Source of the DNA: Pseudomonas sp. MTM4
GTDB taxonomy: Bacteria > Pseudomonadota > Gammaproteobacteria > Pseudomonadales > Pseudomonadaceae
Reading direction: 5' to 3'
DNA: 64,000 bases
NCBI RefSeq assembly: GCF_019355055.1
Contig: NZ_CP048411.1
Location: forward strand, 992,001 to 1,056,000
Below, one piece after another: positions 50,333 through 60,484 of the stretch. A program made the translations under genes and the position numbers. Under the pieces are notes generated by a model that made no database searches, was not told where the DNA came from, and worked only from the letters and a program-made list of their open reading frames with translations. Numbering within the stretch: position 1 is the first letter of the stretch; every line of letters begins with the position of its first letter.

Positions 50333-52693
50333 TCAGAACAATCCGAGCTGGTCGTCAATCAGCGCTGAGAAGCTGTCACCCACGAACGGCAGGATCGCAT
50401 CGGCAATCGGCAGCAGCTGGCGGGTCACGTAATGGTCGTAGTCGATCGGCGCGCGCCGCACTTCGAGCGGCTCCGGCCCGGCCACGGTGATCAGGTACTG
50501 GATCCAGCCGCCGTTCTGGTATTGCCGCTGGCGGCCCTGCTGCAGGTTGTAGTCATCGGCGATCCGCGCAGCCCGCACGTGTGGCGGTACGTTGCGATCG
50601 TAATCATCCAGCCGTCTGCGCAATCGCTTGCGGAAGATCAGCAACTCGTCCAGCTCTCCAGCAAGCGTGCGTTGGACATAGTCGCGCACGTAGTCCTGGT
50701 ACGGCTCGCGGTTGAAGATGCGCCGGTACAGCTCCTGCTGGAATTGCTGGGCCAGCGGCGACCAGTCGGTGCGTACCGTTTCCAGTCCTTTGAAGACCAG
50801 CCCATCGCTGCCATCGGGGCGCGTGACCAGCCCGGCGTAGCGCTTCTTGCTGCCCTCCTCCGCACCGCGAATGGTGGGCATCAGGAAGCGCTTGAAGTGG
50901 CTCTCGTACTGCAATTCCAGGGCGCTTTGCAGGCCGTACTCTTGTTGCAGATGGTCACGCCACCAGGCGTTGATCCGCTGCACCAGGCGCTTGCCAATGC
51001 GTGCCGCGTCCTCGTCGTCGTGGGCGCGCTTGAGCCAGACGAAGGTGGAGTCGGTATCGCCGTAGATCACGCTGTAGCCCTCGGCCTCGATCAGCTCGCG
51101 GGTGCGGCGCATGATCTCGTGCCCGCGCAAGGTGATGGACGAAGCCAGGCGTGGATCGAAGAAGCGGCAACCACTGGAACCGAGCACGCCGTAGAAGGCG
51201 TTCATGATGATCTTCAGCGCTTGCGACAGCGGCTTGTTGCCCTCGCGCTTGGCCGCTTCGCGCCCTTCCCAGATACGCTCGACGATGGCCGGCAGGCAAT
51301 GCCGCGTTCGAGAAAAACGCGCCCCGCGAAAGCCCGGCACCGAATCGTCACCCTCGTGCCGCATGCCTTCGACCAGTCCCACCGGGTCGATGAGAAAAGT
51401 GCGAATGATCGACGGGTAAAGGCTCTTGTAATCCAACACCAGCACCGATTCGTACAGGCCCGGTTGCGAATTCATCACGAAACCGCCGGGGCTGGCTTCG
51501 GGCGGGCGCTCGCCGAGATTGGGCGCGACGAAGCCCTGGCGGTGCATCAGCGGAATGTAGAGATGTTCGAACGCGGCCACAGAGCCACCGCTGCGATCAG
51601 CCGGCAGACCGGTGACCGTGGCGCGTTCGAGCAGGAAGGCCAGCACTTCGGTCTCGTGGAAGATTCGCGTGACCAGCTCGCAGTCCTTGAGGTTGTAGCG
51701 CGCAAGCGCCGGCTTGTCCTCGGCGAACATGCGGTTGATTTCATCCATGCGCTGGTATGGCGTGTCGATCGCCTTGCCTTCGCCGAGCAGCGTCTGCGCG
51801 ACGTTTTCCAGGCTGAACGAGGGGAAGCTCCAGGTTGCCGAGCGCAGCGCCTCGATGCCGTCGATGATCAACCGCCCCGCCGCCGCCGCGAAGAAATGAT
51901 TGTTGCGGCTGCCATGCTCGCGCCAAGCCATCTCTTCGCCGCCACGCCCCAGCCGCAGCGGCACCTGATAACGCTGAGCCTGTTCGCGCAGCACCCGCAG
52001 ATCGAACTGCACCAGGTTCCAGCCGATGATCGCATCCGGATCATGCAACGCCATCCAGTCGTTCAGCCGCTCGATCAGTTGCTTGCGGCTGTCGCAGTAT
52101 TCCAGCTGGAAATCCACCGTACTGGCGTCACCGTTGGCCGGCCCGAGCATATAGACCTGACGCTGCCCGCAGCCTTCCACCGCAATGGAATACAGCTCGC
52201 CACGCATGGTGGTTTCGATGTCCAGCGAGACCAGCCTCAGCTGCGGCCGGTAGTCCGGTGCGGGCTTGAGCTGCGCATCGACCAGCATGCCCTCGGCGTC
52301 CAGCTGGCCGACGAAGCTGACCGGCGCGGTGATGAAGCGCTCCATCAGATAGCGCTCCGGCGGGCGGATATCACCTTCGTAGACGTCGAGGCCCGCTGCG
52401 CGCAGGCGCTTGTCGAGATTCATCAGCTGCCGATGCTGCTTGCAATAGAACCCGAGCACCGGACGATGACGGAAATCGGTCAGATTCAACGGCCGCAGCT
52501 CGACGTCGCGTTCGCCCTTGAGCAGCAGTTCGACCTTGCGCTGTTGCGCCGCCGGAATGAACGCAACCGAAGGCTGATACGGCACGCGGAGCCGACGCGG
52601 CCCCGTATCGGTCGCCAGCCAGAACTCCACCTCGGTCCCGGCCGCCGTGTCGCGCCAGTGCCGGGTCAGGACGAAGCCCTGCTGTGAATCCAC
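50333..52693 (-). CDS. polB: DNA polymerase II (family B)
   Basis: 786 aa, against 783 in E. coli. Proofreading exonuclease motifs: SLDIETT (D158, E160), NLVQFD (226-231) and YNLKDCE. Polymerase motifs: [37 protein letters not shown] and KKRYAG. Functions in replication restart and lesion bypass. The start is GTG at 52693. No CTG-N10-CAG LexA box is present in the 160 bp upstream, so SOS control as in E. coli is not evident here. Monocistronic. Confidence 0.97.
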   Translation of the reverse strand: MDSQQGFVLTRHWRDTAAGTEVEFWLATDTGPRRLRVPYQPSVAFIPAAQQRKVELLLKGERDVELRPLNLTDFRHRPVLGFYCKQHRQLMNLDKRLRAAGLDVYEGDIRPPERYLMERFITAPVSFVGQLDAEGMLVDAQLKPAPDYRPQLRLVSLDIETTMRGELYSIAVEGCGQRQVYMLGPANGDASTVDFQLEYCDSRKQLIERLNDWMALHDPDAIIGWNLVQFDLRVLREQAQRYQVPLRLGRGGEEMAWREHGSRNNHFFAAAAGRLIIDGIEALRSATWSFPSFSLENVAQTLLGEGKAIDTPYQRMDEINRMFAEDKPALARYNLKDCELVTRIFHETEVLAFLLERATVTGLPADRSGGSVAAFEHLYIPLMHRQGFVAPNLGERPPEASPGGFVMNSQPGLYESVLVLDYKSLYPSIIRTFLIDPVGLVEGMRHEGDDSVPGFRGARFSRTRHCLPAIVERIWEGREAAKREGNKPLSQALKIIMNAFYGVLGSSGCRFFDPRLASSITLRGHEIMRRTRELIEAEGYSVIYGDTDSTFVWLKRAHDDEDAARIGKRLVQRINAWWRDHLQQEYGLQSALELQYESHFKRFLMPTIRGAEEGSKKRYAGLVTRPDGSDGLVFKGLETVRTDWSPLAQQFQQELYRRIFNREPYQDYVRDYVQRTLAGELDELLIFRKRLRRRLDDYDRNVPPHVRAARIADDYNLQQGRQRQYQNGGWIQYLITVAGPEPLEVRRAPIDYDHYVTRQLLPIADAILPFVGDSFSALIDDQLGLF

Positions 52694-53099
52694 CGTTTGC
52701 CATCCCCATTTATCTCGTAAGCGCTCATTCTACGTGGCATTGCCTGGACAGGCGCGAGGAACGGCAGCCGAGAAAGTCATACGATGACAGGGGTAGGCAT
52801 TCGGTAAGCAGGGCTGCTAGAAACCGCTATTTAGTGCGTCTCTACTTTGACAACCTTAAAAAGGTAACAATACTCATCCAAGTTGTACGATGACTCAAGC
52901 CAAACAATAACAATGGATCCACCATGTCCCCTTCGTTAATGCCGAAACCGGAAACGCTCCTGTCTCAGTTTCTCTACGCACACAGCCCACCTCGTCTGAA
53001 CCGCTAGCAACTCGCTGTTCGCCCGATCCGCGCAATCTGTATTTCGCGGGTATGGGCTGCTTCGCCCATAAAAAGACATTCACGTTAGGACGCACCGCC
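52694..53099. other. Divergent intergenic region polB / SMP-30-like gene
   Basis: 406 bp with no credible gene. An AT-richer zone at about 52845-52915 (TTTGACAACC..AAAGGTAACAATACTC) carries TTGACA near 52848, a good -35 hexamer, with TAACAATACT downstream as a loose -10; this could drive the plus-strand gene from a long leader. No other signals are supported. Confidence 0.4.
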
Positions 53100-54230
53100 A
53101 TGACAACTACGAACGATGACTCCGTTACCGATGATCAGCGCAACGCGCGCCGTGCATTTCTAAAGAACTCGCTGATGGTGTCGGCGGGTGTGGCCTCCAT
53201 GGGCGGTCTGGGCCTGTCCCGACTCGCGGTTGCGCAGCCACTGACCCAGCGTTACCCAGACGAGCTGGTTGAGATCCTCGATGAAAGCTTTGCCAAATAC
53301 AGACTGTTCAACGCCAGCGTCGAGCAGCTCGCCACTGGTATGCGCTGGGCGGAAGGCCCGGTCTGGGTCGGTGATGGTCGCTACCTGCTGGTCAGCGATA
53401 TTCCAGGGAACCGCATCATGCGCTGGGACGAAATCACGGGCTCGTTCGATGCCTATCGCGAGACCTCGAACCACTCCAACGGCCTGAACCGCGATCTGCA
53501 GGGTCGGCTACTGGTCTGTGAAGGCTCGACCACCAACGGTCAGGGCCGCCGAGTCACCCGCACCGAACCGGATGGCAGCATTACGGTGCTAGCCGACAAC
53601 TTCGAGGGTAAGCGCTTCAATTCGCCCAACGATCTGACGATCAAACGGGACGGCTCGATCTGGTTCACCGATCCGCCCTTCCAGACCGCCAATTACTACG
53701 AGGGGCACAAGATCGAGACCGAACTGCCGGACGCGGTTTACCGCATCGATGGAAAAACCGGTGCAGTGACCCGAGTAATCGATTCGATTGCCGGCCCCAA
53801 CGGCATTTGCTTCTCGCCTGACGAGAAGGAACTCTACGTGGTCGAAGGCCGTGCGAAGCCCAATCGTCTCGTCTGGGCTTACTCGGTCAACGATGACGGC
53901 ACCTTAGGCGAGCGCCGCAAGCACATCGAGGCCCCCATCCACGGCGCGCTCGACGGCATCAAATGCGACGAGGATGGCAATCTCTGGTGCGGCTGGGGCA
54001 GTTCTGGCTCACCTGAAGCGAAAACCGCCGAGCTAGACGGCGTGATGATCTTCAATCCGCAGGGCACCGCAATCGGCAAGATCAGGCTGCCCGAACGCTG
54101 CGCCAATCTCTGTTTCGGCGGTAGCAAGGGCAATCGGTTATTCATGGCGAGCAGCCATTCGATCTACGCGCTGTACGTCAATACACGAGACGCTACGTTC
54201 GGCATGCGCATATCTGGGGCCAGGCCCTGA
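53100..54230 (+). CDS. Tat-exported SMP-30/gluconolactonase-like protein
   Basis: 376 aa from the ATG at 53100 (AGGA site). A twin-arginine signal is visible: [10 protein letters not shown] at residues 15-24, a hydrophobic stretch, and cleavage near AVA at 44-45. The mature part is a six-bladed SMP-30 propeller: [70 protein letters not shown] and [18 protein letters not shown]. Family members hydrolyse sugar or other lactones using a divalent metal. Folded-export through Tat suits a metalloenzyme. Substrate unknown. Confidence 0.9.
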   Translation: MTTTNDDSVTDDQRNARRAFLKNSLMVSAGVASMGGLGLSRLAVAQPLTQRYPDELVEILDESFAKYRLFNASVEQLATGMRWAEGPVWVGDGRYLLVSDIPGNRIMRWDEITGSFDAYRETSNHSNGLNRDLQGRLLVCEGSTTNGQGRRVTRTEPDGSITVLADNFEGKRFNSPNDLTIKRDGSIWFTDPPFQTANYYEGHKIETELPDAVYRIDGKTGAVTRVIDSIAGPNGICFSPDEKELYVVEGRAKPNRLVWAYSVNDDGTLGERRKHIEAPIHGALDGIKCDEDGNLWCGWGSSGSPEAKTAELDGVMIFNPQGTAIGKIRLPERCANLCFGGSKGNRLFMASSHSIYALYVNTRDATFGMRISGARP

Positions 54231-54242
54231 GAGGACGAAAAT

Positions 54243-54273
54243 GACAGGGTGGCGCCTGCAAAGCCACCCTGTC
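54243..54273. terminator. Hairpin after SMP-30-like gene
   Basis: GACAGGGTGGC...GCCACCCTGTC is an 11-bp perfect stem with a 9-nt loop, starting 13 nt after the stop codon. No T-run follows, so termination may be weak or Rho-assisted; mRNA-end protection is also possible. Confidence 0.5.
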
Positions 54274-54370
54274 GGCTCGGGCTGTTCGTTATGTCACAAG
54301 GCTCTTGCTGAACCCAGAATCGCCGCCCTCCTTCGAGAATTCATAGAGAGCAACAGCCCGATGCCGGATG

Positions 54371-56290
54371 TCACATCCTGAACCGGCTCACCATCATTTG
54401 CAGGTGATTACCCAAGCGGGCCAGCTCCACGCTAGACGCTGCGGTTTCGTGACTCGCCGCTGCGGTTTGCTCGGAAACGTCTCGAACATTCAAGACGCTG
54501 CGGCTGATTTCCTCAGCCACGGCGCTCTGCTGCTCGGCGGCTGCGGCGATCTGTTGGTTCATCGATTGAATGTTCGAAACGGTGCGCGTGATGTTCTCCA
54601 GCGACTCGCCAGCCCTGCGAGTAAGAGCCACGCTGCTGTCCGTCAGCTCACGGCTGCTCAGCATGATCGTCGCGACCTGCTTGGTGCCGTTCTGCAAGCC
54701 AGCCACCAGCCCTTCGATTTCCTCGGTGGATTTTTGCGTGCGCTGTGCAAGGCCGCGCACTTCGTCAGCGACCACCGCAAAACCACGCCCCGCCTCGCCG
54801 GCCCTGGCCGCCTCGATTGCGGCATTCAACGCCAAGAGGTTGGTCTGTTCCGCAACCGCCCTGATCACACCCATGACACTTCCGATCTTGTCGCTTTCTC
54901 CTTGCAGAACCGCCATCGCCTCGGTAGAGCGAATCACTTCGGCGGCCAGGCGTTCGATCTGCGTGACAACCTCCGAGACCACCTGATCACCCGCTCGCGC
55001 TTCCTGGTCGGCCTCTGTCGCGGCAAACGCTGCCTGCTCTGCATTGCGTGCGACATCGTGAACCGTCGCCGACATCTCATGCATGGCGGTGGCGACCTGG
55101 TCGGTCTCGATTTTCTGGCTGTTCACCCCGGCGCTGGTCTGCTCGGTAACCGCAGACAACTCCTCGGCAGCGCTGCTGATCTGGGTCACGCCATCGCGGA
55201 TCCCGCCGATGAGGTCTCGTAGCGTCGAACCCATTTGCTGAATACCTTTTTGCAGGGTGCCCATCTCATCACGACGCGTCACTGGCGCGCTCGCAGACAA
55301 GTCACCCGCAGCAATACGTTCGACGTCTCTCAATGTGTCTTGCAACGGACGTGTGATCTGGCGCGTGATCACCCATGCCGCCAGGATGCCCAACAGGAGC
55401 GCGAGCAGAGTGCTGACGATCAGGCGAGTGCGCGCGTCGCCGCTTTCGATGTCTAGCCGATCCAGCTGAAACTGGTACAAGGCGTCGCTGATTCTGACGA
55501 TTTCGGCCTGGACGTCGGTCATTTCCTGGCGTGCAACGGCAATCGTGTCGGTCGCAGTTCGGAAATTCAGCAGGGCCGAGCGGTACTGCCCGAGCGTCGT
55601 TTCGATCACATTCAGATCATTCGCACTGCCATCCAACGTCCGTTCATACTGAGTCAGGGCAGACTGCGCGGCATCCAGCTGAGCGATCATGGCATCGCCA
55701 TTCTGGGCGGTAGGCTTGGCGGTATAGGCACTGAATAAGTACCGTACCTGCTTCAGCTCTTCTCTTATCCGCGCGATGCCTTGCAGTTGCGCAAAACGGG
55801 AACTGTCATAGTCCGACAGGCCGATCACTCGCTGATAGATCGCGCCCGTCCGCTCTTCCAGAACGCCCACCGCGGCGTTGACCGCCCCTTGCGCGGCGTT
55901 CGCTTCGACGTAGGCCTTGCGCATCTTGTCGAGCGAACGCTGATAGTCGTCGTTGAACCCGCTCTGCTCTTTGAGCATCTCCACATTGATGGGGTTCTTG
56001 AAGGTGCCGAGGAGCTTCGACTGCTGAGCCAGATAGATCTCGAGCTTGTCGTCAAGGCGCTCGGTAGAAACCTGATCGCCGTTGGCCAGCATGAACTGCA
56101 GCCGGGCAATCCGCAGCCCGGTAAGCGTGTCATTCAAGGCGGATATTTCCGTCATCCATCCGCTGCGCTGGATGACGCTGCCAAGGCTACCCCAACCGTT
56201 CCAGGCCAATACCAGAGTCAATATCAGCACCGAGCCAAAGCCCAGCCCCAACTTCTTGTTGATCGCGATGTTGCCAAACCAGCTGTTCAT
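54371..56290 (-). CDS. Methyl-accepting chemotaxis protein with helical ligand domain
   Basis: 639 aa. Membrane helix 1 about residues 13-33, a roughly 255-residue all-helical periplasmic domain of HBM size, membrane helix 2 about 290-309, then HAMP ([20 protein letters not shown]) and a signalling domain with the hairpin tip [29 protein letters not shown] receptors such as McpS bind TCA-cycle acids or related compounds; ligand here is unknown. No C-terminal CheR-tethering pentapeptide is seen. cheV lies 256 bp upstream on the same strand. Confidence 0.93.
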   Translation of the reverse strand: MNSWFGNIAINKKLGLGFGSVLILTLVLAWNGWGSLGSVIQRSGWMTEISALNDTLTGLRIARLQFMLANGDQVSTERLDDKLEIYLAQQSKLLGTFKNPINVEMLKEQSGFNDDYQRSLDKMRKAYVEANAAQGAVNAAVGVLEERTGAIYQRVIGLSDYDSSRFAQLQGIARIREELKQVRYLFSAYTAKPTAQNGDAMIAQLDAAQSALTQYERTLDGSANDLNVIETTLGQYRSALLNFRTATDTIAVARQEMTDVQAEIVRISDALYQFQLDRLDIESGDARTRLIVSTLLALLLGILAAWVITRQITRPLQDTLRDVERIAAGDLSASAPVTRRDEMGTLQKGIQQMGSTLRDLIGGIRDGVTQISSAAEELSAVTEQTSAGVNSQKIETDQVATAMHEMSATVHDVARNAEQAAFAATEADQEARAGDQVVSEVVTQIERLAAEVIRSTEAMAVLQGESDKIGSVMGVIRAVAEQTNLLALNAAIEAARAGEAGRGFAVVADEVRGLAQRTQKSTEEIEGLVAGLQNGTKQVATIMLSSRELTDSSVALTRRAGESLENITRTVSNIQSMNQQIAAAAEQQSAVAEEISRSVLNVRDVSEQTAAASHETAASSVELARLGNHLQMMVSRFRM

Positions 56291-56467
56291 TAAAAACGTC
56301 CATTCAAAAATTCGATTCAGGGTCTTTCAGGTTGAATGATTGTTTTTATTTGCGGCCAGCCTGGGTCCCGCGCGCACCGTATCGGCGCCCAGCCATGAAG
56401 CTTGAGCACAGAACAGGATTTCATACATCGCAAAATGCTGAGGATTGAACGGCAGATGCTGACGAGA

Positions 56468-56501
56468 AGCCCACCGAAGCGGCAAAACCGCTCGGTGGGC
56501 T
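56468..56501. terminator. Hairpin downstream of cheV
   Basis: AGCCCACCG plus AGCGG pair with CCGCT plus CGGTGGGCT around a CAAAA loop: 14 bp with one bulged A. It lies 45 nt after the cheV stop. No T-run follows on either strand, so an intrinsic terminator is only possible. The rest of the gap 56291-56546 shows no gene. Confidence 0.45.
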
Positions 56502-56546
56502 ACGGATGGAGCGCCATCACCAGCCGGGCGTCATCGGAACGGCTGA

Positions 56547-57455
56547 TCAGCCTGCCGCGACGTCCTCACCCAGATGGATCACCCGCGCCGCACGCAACAT
56601 GCATTTGGCCATCTCCGGCGGGGAGAATTTGGTGAGGATGTCATTGGCCCCGGCCGTCTTTGCCTTGTCGGTACTGATGGTGCTGTCCAGCGAGGTATGC
56701 AGCAGCACGTAAATAGAGGCGTAGTCGGGATGCTTACGCAGCGCCTGGGTGAAGGAGTAACCGTCCATCTCCGGCATCTCGATATCCGATACCACCACGT
56801 TGATCGCTTCGTAGCTGTCCTTCAGGCTGTCGAGCTTCTCGAAGGCCTCACGGGCGCTGCGCACCGCATGGCAGGTGACGCCCATCTTGCTCAGGGCCGA
56901 TACCGACATATGCACGGCCACCTGGCTGTCATCGACGATCAGGGCGCGGGTTTCGGTAAGCAGCTGCGCGTCCTGATCATCCAGGTCGGAGATGTCGGCC
57001 TCTGCGGGAGCAGGCGCGACGGTGTGGATCACCTTTTCCACATCGAGAATCTGGATCAGCTCGCCGTCTACCTCAGCCGTGCCGGTAATGAAGGAGCTGT
57101 TGCGCGCACCGTACGGCGGCGGCAGGATTTTCGAAGACTGGATGTGGACGATCTTCACCACCGCCTGAACGTGCAGCCCCTGCTTCGAGCGGCTGATTTC
57201 GGTGACGATCAGGCAACCGCCCTTGGGGTCCTGCAGCGGCGCCATGCCAATCGCCAAGCTCAGGTCGATGACCGTCAACGGCTGACCCCGCAGCGTGGCG
57301 ACGCCCTTCACATGGGGATGCGACTCTGGAAGCCGGGTCAGCGATGGCGTCGGAATGATCTCGCTGACCTTCAACAGGTTGATCGCCATCTGCTTGCCGC
57401 TGCGCAGCGTGAACAGCAGAAGCGATAAGGAGTCGGTGGCGGATGTGTTATTCAT
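56547..57455 (-). CDS. cheV: Chemotaxis coupling/receiver protein CheV
   Basis: 302 aa. N-terminal CheW-like domain (LLLFTLRSGKQMAINLLKVSEIIPTPSLTRLPESHPHVKGVATLRGQPLTVIDLS) and a C-terminal receiver (LIVDDSQVA; phospho-acceptor D224 in VVSDIEMPEMDG; conserved Lys in ILTKFSP). CheV links receptors to CheA and can take phosphate from it. The adjacent chemoreceptor gene suggests a working pair. AGGA site upstream of ATG. Confidence 0.96.
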   Translation of the reverse strand: MNNTSATDSLSLLLFTLRSGKQMAINLLKVSEIIPTPSLTRLPESHPHVKGVATLRGQPLTVIDLSLAIGMAPLQDPKGGCLIVTEISRSKQGLHVQAVVKIVHIQSSKILPPPYGARNSSFITGTAEVDGELIQILDVEKVIHTVAPAPAEADISDLDDQDAQLLTETRALIVDDSQVAVHMSVSALSKMGVTCHAVRSAREAFEKLDSLKDSYEAINVVVSDIEMPEMDGYSFTQALRKHPDYASIYVLLHTSLDSTISTDKAKTAGANDILTKFSPPEMAKCMLRAARVIHLGEDVAAG

Positions 57456-57575
57456 GAATGATCCTGTGGGAAAGCCGTTCTCGTGGCGTAGATATCACCT
57501 CGCTAGAGCCTTGTCGGCTGGAACGGCTAAATCTTCAGTCATCTGAACGGCTTCTGCTAAATACCGCGCTCCCGG

Positions 57576-58763
57576 TCAGCAGCGCTCGAAGATCGCCGCG
57601 ATGCCCTGCCCACCGCCGATGCACATGGTCACCAGCGCATAGCGGCCCTGGATGCGCTGCAGCTCATGGATCGCCTTGACGGTGATAATCGCGCCGGTCG
57701 CACCCACCGGATGCCCGAGCGAGATGCCAGAGCCGTTGGGATTGACCCGCGCCGGGTCCATACGGAGCTCCTGCATCACCGCGCAGGCCTGGGCGGCGAA
57801 GGCTTCGTTGGCCTCGATCACATCGATCTGGTCCAGACTGATCCCGGTACGCTCCAGCACCTTGCGCACTGCCGGCACCGGACCGATGCCCATGTAGGCC
57901 GGGTCGACGCCGGCATGTGCATAACCGACCAACCGCGCCATGGGCGTCAGCCCGAGTGCTTTCGCCCGTCCCGCCTCGGCCAGTATCAGCGCCGCGGCAC
58001 CGTCGTTCAGTCCGGACGCGTTGCCTGCGGTTACGGTGCCGCCCTCCTTCTTGAACACCGGCTTCAATGCCGCAAGGCGCTCCAGAGTTAGGTCGGCGCG
58101 CAGATGCTCGTCGGTGTCGAAATAAGCGGTGCCTTTACGGCTGCGGATTTCGACCGGAACGATCTGTTCGCGAAAGTAGCCGTTCTCCAGCGCCCGGGCG
58201 GCACGCGCTTGGCTTTCCAATGCCAAGGCATCCTGTTGTTCGCGGCTGATGCCGTAGCGCTCGGCTACGTTCTCCGCGGTCACGCCCATATGGAATTTGC
58301 CCCAGGGGTCGTGCAGGAGCGTGTTCATGTAGTCGATCACAGCGCCATCACCGAGGCGCGCGCCCCAACGCATGTTCGGCACAATGAACGGCCCGCGGCT
58401 CATACTCTCCGCGCCGCCGCCAATGGCTACATCGGTATCGCCGAGCAGGATCGACTGCGCGGCGGAAATGATTGCCTGCAGGCCTGAGCCGCACAGGCGA
58501 TTGACGTTGAACGCGGGAGTTTCCAGCGGTATGCCGGCGTCGACCGCAGCGACTCGTGCCAGATAGCCATCCCGCGGCTCGGTGGGTATCACGTTGCCCA
58601 TCACCACGTGGCCAACGGCATCCGCCGGCGTGCCGGAGCGCTCCAGCACTGCGCGGCAGACGGTCGTCGCCAGGGTGGTCAGATCAATGTCCTTCAGCGC
58701 GCCGCCAAAGGAGCCGATTGGCGTGCGCACCGCACCGACAACGACGATTTCGCGTTCAGTCAT
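57576..58763 (-). CDS. Acetyl-CoA acetyltransferase / beta-ketothiolase
   Basis: 395 aa from the ATG at 58763. Catalytic residues are complete: C91 in [12 protein letters not shown]351 in [13 protein letters not shown] and C381 in MCIGGGQG. Condenses or cleaves acyl-CoA with acetyl-CoA in the cytoplasm; the sequence resembles BktB/PhaA-type biosynthetic-degradative thiolases. No polyhydroxyalkanoate genes are in view. Monocistronic. Confidence 0.95.
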   Translation of the reverse strand: MTEREIVVVGAVRTPIGSFGGALKDIDLTTLATTVCRAVLERSGTPADAVGHVVMGNVIPTEPRDGYLARVAAVDAGIPLETPAFNVNRLCGSGLQAIISAAQSILLGDTDVAIGGGAESMSRGPFIVPNMRWGARLGDGAVIDYMNTLLHDPWGKFHMGVTAENVAERYGISREQQDALALESQARAARALENGYFREQIVPVEIRSRKGTAYFDTDEHLRADLTLERLAALKPVFKKEGGTVTAGNASGLNDGAAALILAEAGRAKALGLTPMARLVGYAHAGVDPAYMGIGPVPAVRKVLERTGISLDQIDVIEANEAFAAQACAVMQELRMDPARVNPNGSGISLGHPVGATGAIITVKAIHELQRIQGRYALVTMCIGGGQGIAAIFERC

Positions 58764-58991
58764 GGGGGTTCTCTTCTGCTGAATGGGGGTCGCTCCGGCC
58801 AATCCGGCGCGGCGGTTCAGCCGATGCTAACCGGATGAATCAGCAGAACAACAGGAAAATGCTGCAGATCGCTCATGCGTTATTGCAGAACTAATCGGTC
58901 ACTTGCCGCGATGGGGAAACGCCGGCAGAGCGATGCGCCCGTCGCTCGCGCTCCTCACGATGGAACGATGCACATCGATATCGGGCCCAAT

Positions 58992-59261
58992 CTAGGGTCT
59001 GTTAACGTTTCGTCGCGGCCGCGCCGGAGCCTGTTTTTGCGCGAGGCAAGGCACGAGGAGTGAAGTTTGGTTGTTCCAAATGAGCGACGAGGAACGCCGC
59101 ATCGCGCAAAAACAGGCCCGGCCCGAAGGGTTGCGCGGCAAATATCGCCATGCGGCGTTGCGGGACTTGGCAAGGGAACAACCATTACCTGCGTCCCGCG
59201 CCTTGCCTGGCGAAATTTGGCGCAGCAACGCGGCTTGCGACGAAACGTCAACAGACCCTAG
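58992..59261. mobile_element. 270-bp nested-palindrome element (MITE-like or large intergenic repeat)
   Basis: The ends are 25-bp terminal inverted repeats with one mismatch: CTAGGGTCTGTT-A/G-ACGTTTCGTCGC at 58992-59016 and 59237-59261. Inside are further inverted pairs: GCCTGTTTTTGCGCGA (59029-59044 / 59102-59117), AGGCAAGGC (59044-59052 / 59200-59208), GGTTGTTCC (59069-59077 / 59175-59183) and AACGCCGCAT (59093-59102 / 59150-59159). No transposase frame. The CTAG ends are palindromic; no longer target duplication is seen. It fills the gap before the gene at 59284. Confidence 0.7.
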
Positions 59262-59283
59262 CCAACCCATGGGAGGCCCAGCG

Positions 59284-59595
59284 ATGACCAAGGCAGTCAA
59301 ACCGGACGCCGAACAACCTTACTTCGAAACCCCTGCGCACATCCCCAACGGCAGCGATCACCAGATTCCGCACAGCCACCGGCTGGTCTATCGCGACCAC
59401 GACGTAATCGTGCATCTCACCGGTTATGAATACGAAACCTTTGGCGAGACGCTTTGGGCGGTGGGCGCCGAGGTCGTGAAAGATCGCGAGATCGTCGTCC
59501 CGGTGAGCGTGGACCAGACCCAGCACTACCGCAGCTTCGACGAAGCGCTCGAGCACGGCACGGAATTGGGCAAACGGCTGGTCGATGAGCTGTAG
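59284..59595 (+). CDS. Hypothetical 103-aa protein
   Basis: Begins at the ATG at 59284 with GGGAGG upstream; the open frame continues back through the repeat element but that part is not protein-like. MTKAVKPDAEQPYFETPAHIPNGSDHQIPHSHRLVYRDHDVIVHLTGYEYETFGETLWAVGAEVV is histidine- and tyrosine-rich, soluble, unknown function. The palindromic element ends 22 bp before the start and so supplies or disrupts its promoter region. Confidence 0.7.
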   Translation: MTKAVKPDAEQPYFETPAHIPNGSDHQIPHSHRLVYRDHDVIVHLTGYEYETFGETLWAVGAEVVKDREIVVPVSVDQTQHYRSFDEALEHGTELGKRLVDEL

Positions 59596-59672
59596 TTCGA
59601 AGTCGATCAAGAGTGAATCGGCCGCCACCTTCTGGCGCGCCCTGCCCTGCTTACCATCCTAGGAAACCACCG

Positions 59673-59972
59673 ATGAGCGATAACAACGCGAAGGTTCGAC
59701 ACGACAAAGATCAACAGCGTTACCTGCTGGACATCGAAGGCGAAACACTCGGCTTTGCCGCATACCGCGAAGACGGAGACAGCCTGGTGTTTACCCACAC
59801 CGAAGTGGATCCGAGCCTCGAAGGCCAAGGCATGGGCAGCGTACTGATTCGCCAGTCACTCGACGATGCCCGCCAGCGCAGCAAGCGCATCGTACCGGTT
59901 TGCGGATTCGTCGCCGCCTATGTGAAGAAGCACCCGGACTGGAACGACATCATCGATTCACCCGCTCAGTGA
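59673..59972 (+). CDS. GNAT-type N-acetyltransferase (YidJ/COG2388-like)
   Basis: 99 aa from the ATG at 59673 with TAGGAAA upstream. Short GNAT fold: YLLDIEGETLGFAAYREDGDSLVFTHTEVDPSLEGQGMGSVLIRQSLDDARQRSKRIVPVCGFVAAYVKKHPDW. The acetyl-CoA loop is EGQGMGS and the VCGFVAAYVKKHP ending is diagnostic of the small COG2388 family. Substrate unknown. Confidence 0.88.
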   Translation: MSDNNAKVRHDKDQQRYLLDIEGETLGFAAYREDGDSLVFTHTEVDPSLEGQGMGSVLIRQSLDDARQRSKRIVPVCGFVAAYVKKHPDWNDIIDSPAQ

Positions 59973-60107
59973 AAGCACTGATGGGCAGGAATCCACCACG
60001 CAGGACGGTACAATGCCTGCCCCCGCCGGCAGCACATGAGGTTCACCCGCTGCAGGATCATCTCGGCGCCCGCCAGGTGCTGGTCAAACGCATAAGAAGA
60101 GAAATCG

Positions 60108-60449
60108 ATGAGCAACGAACTGCAGATCGAGGATATCCAGGCCGGCGACGGTAAAGAAGTGGTCAAGGGTGCCCTCATCACTACTCAGTACCGAGGCCAG
60201 CTGGAAGACGGCACCACCTTCGACTCATCCTATGATCGCGGCAAGCCGTTCCAATGCGTAATCGGCACCGGACGCGTCATCAAAGGCTGGGACGTCGGGC
60301 TGATGGGTATGAAAGTCGGCGGCAAACGCAAACTCTTCGTCCCCGCCCATCTCGCCTACGGCGAACGACAGATCGGCGACCACATCAAACCGAACTCGAA
60401 CCTGCTCTTCGAGATCGAGCTGTTGGAAGTGCTGACTCGGGATGAGTGA
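60108..60449 (+). CDS. FKBP-type peptidyl-prolyl cis-trans isomerase
   Basis: 113 aa single FKBP domain without signal peptide: DGTTFDSSYDRGKPFQCVIGTGRVIKGWDVGLMGMKVGGKRKLFVPAHLAYGERQIGDHIKPNSNLLFEIELLEV. The aromatic pocket residues (Y, F, W, Y) are present. A cytoplasmic proline isomerase assisting folding. Its stop codon is part of a 13-bp hairpin shared with the convergent dadA-like gene end. Confidence 0.94.
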   Translation: MSNELQIEDIQAGDGKEVVKGALITTQYRGQLEDGTTFDSSYDRGKPFQCVIGTGRVIKGWDVGLMGMKVGGKRKLFVPAHLAYGERQIGDHIKPNSNLLFEIELLEVLTRDE

Positions 60450-60476
60450 TAGTCGCGGCATTAGCCGCGACTATCA
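60447..60476. terminator. Convergent intergenic hairpin
   Basis: TGATAGTCGCGGC-ATTA-GCCGCGACTATCA is a 13-bp perfect palindromic stem between the convergent FKBP and dadA-like genes; it includes the FKBP stop codon. No T-run on either strand, so bidirectional termination is inferred from position only. Confidence 0.5.
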
Positions 60477-60484
60477 GTATGGGG

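Noticed and set aside
50432..52687. A 751-codon open frame on the plus strand opposite DNA polymerase II
   Set aside because: The minus-strand frame has complete exonuclease and polymerase motifs; the opposite frame has none and an implausible composition rich in Gln, His and Arg.
52694..52860. LexA-controlled SOS promoter for DNA polymerase II
   Set aside because: Every CTG in this stretch was checked and none is followed at 10 nt by CAG.
58992..59261. Insertion sequence with its own transposase
   Set aside because: Only 270 bp long and without any transposase-like frame; called MITE-like instead.
59071..59283. N-terminal extension of the 103-aa hypothetical gene into the palindromic element
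   Set aside because: The extension is encoded by repeat sequence, is rich in Arg/Ala, and a good GGGAGG site precedes the ATG at 59284.
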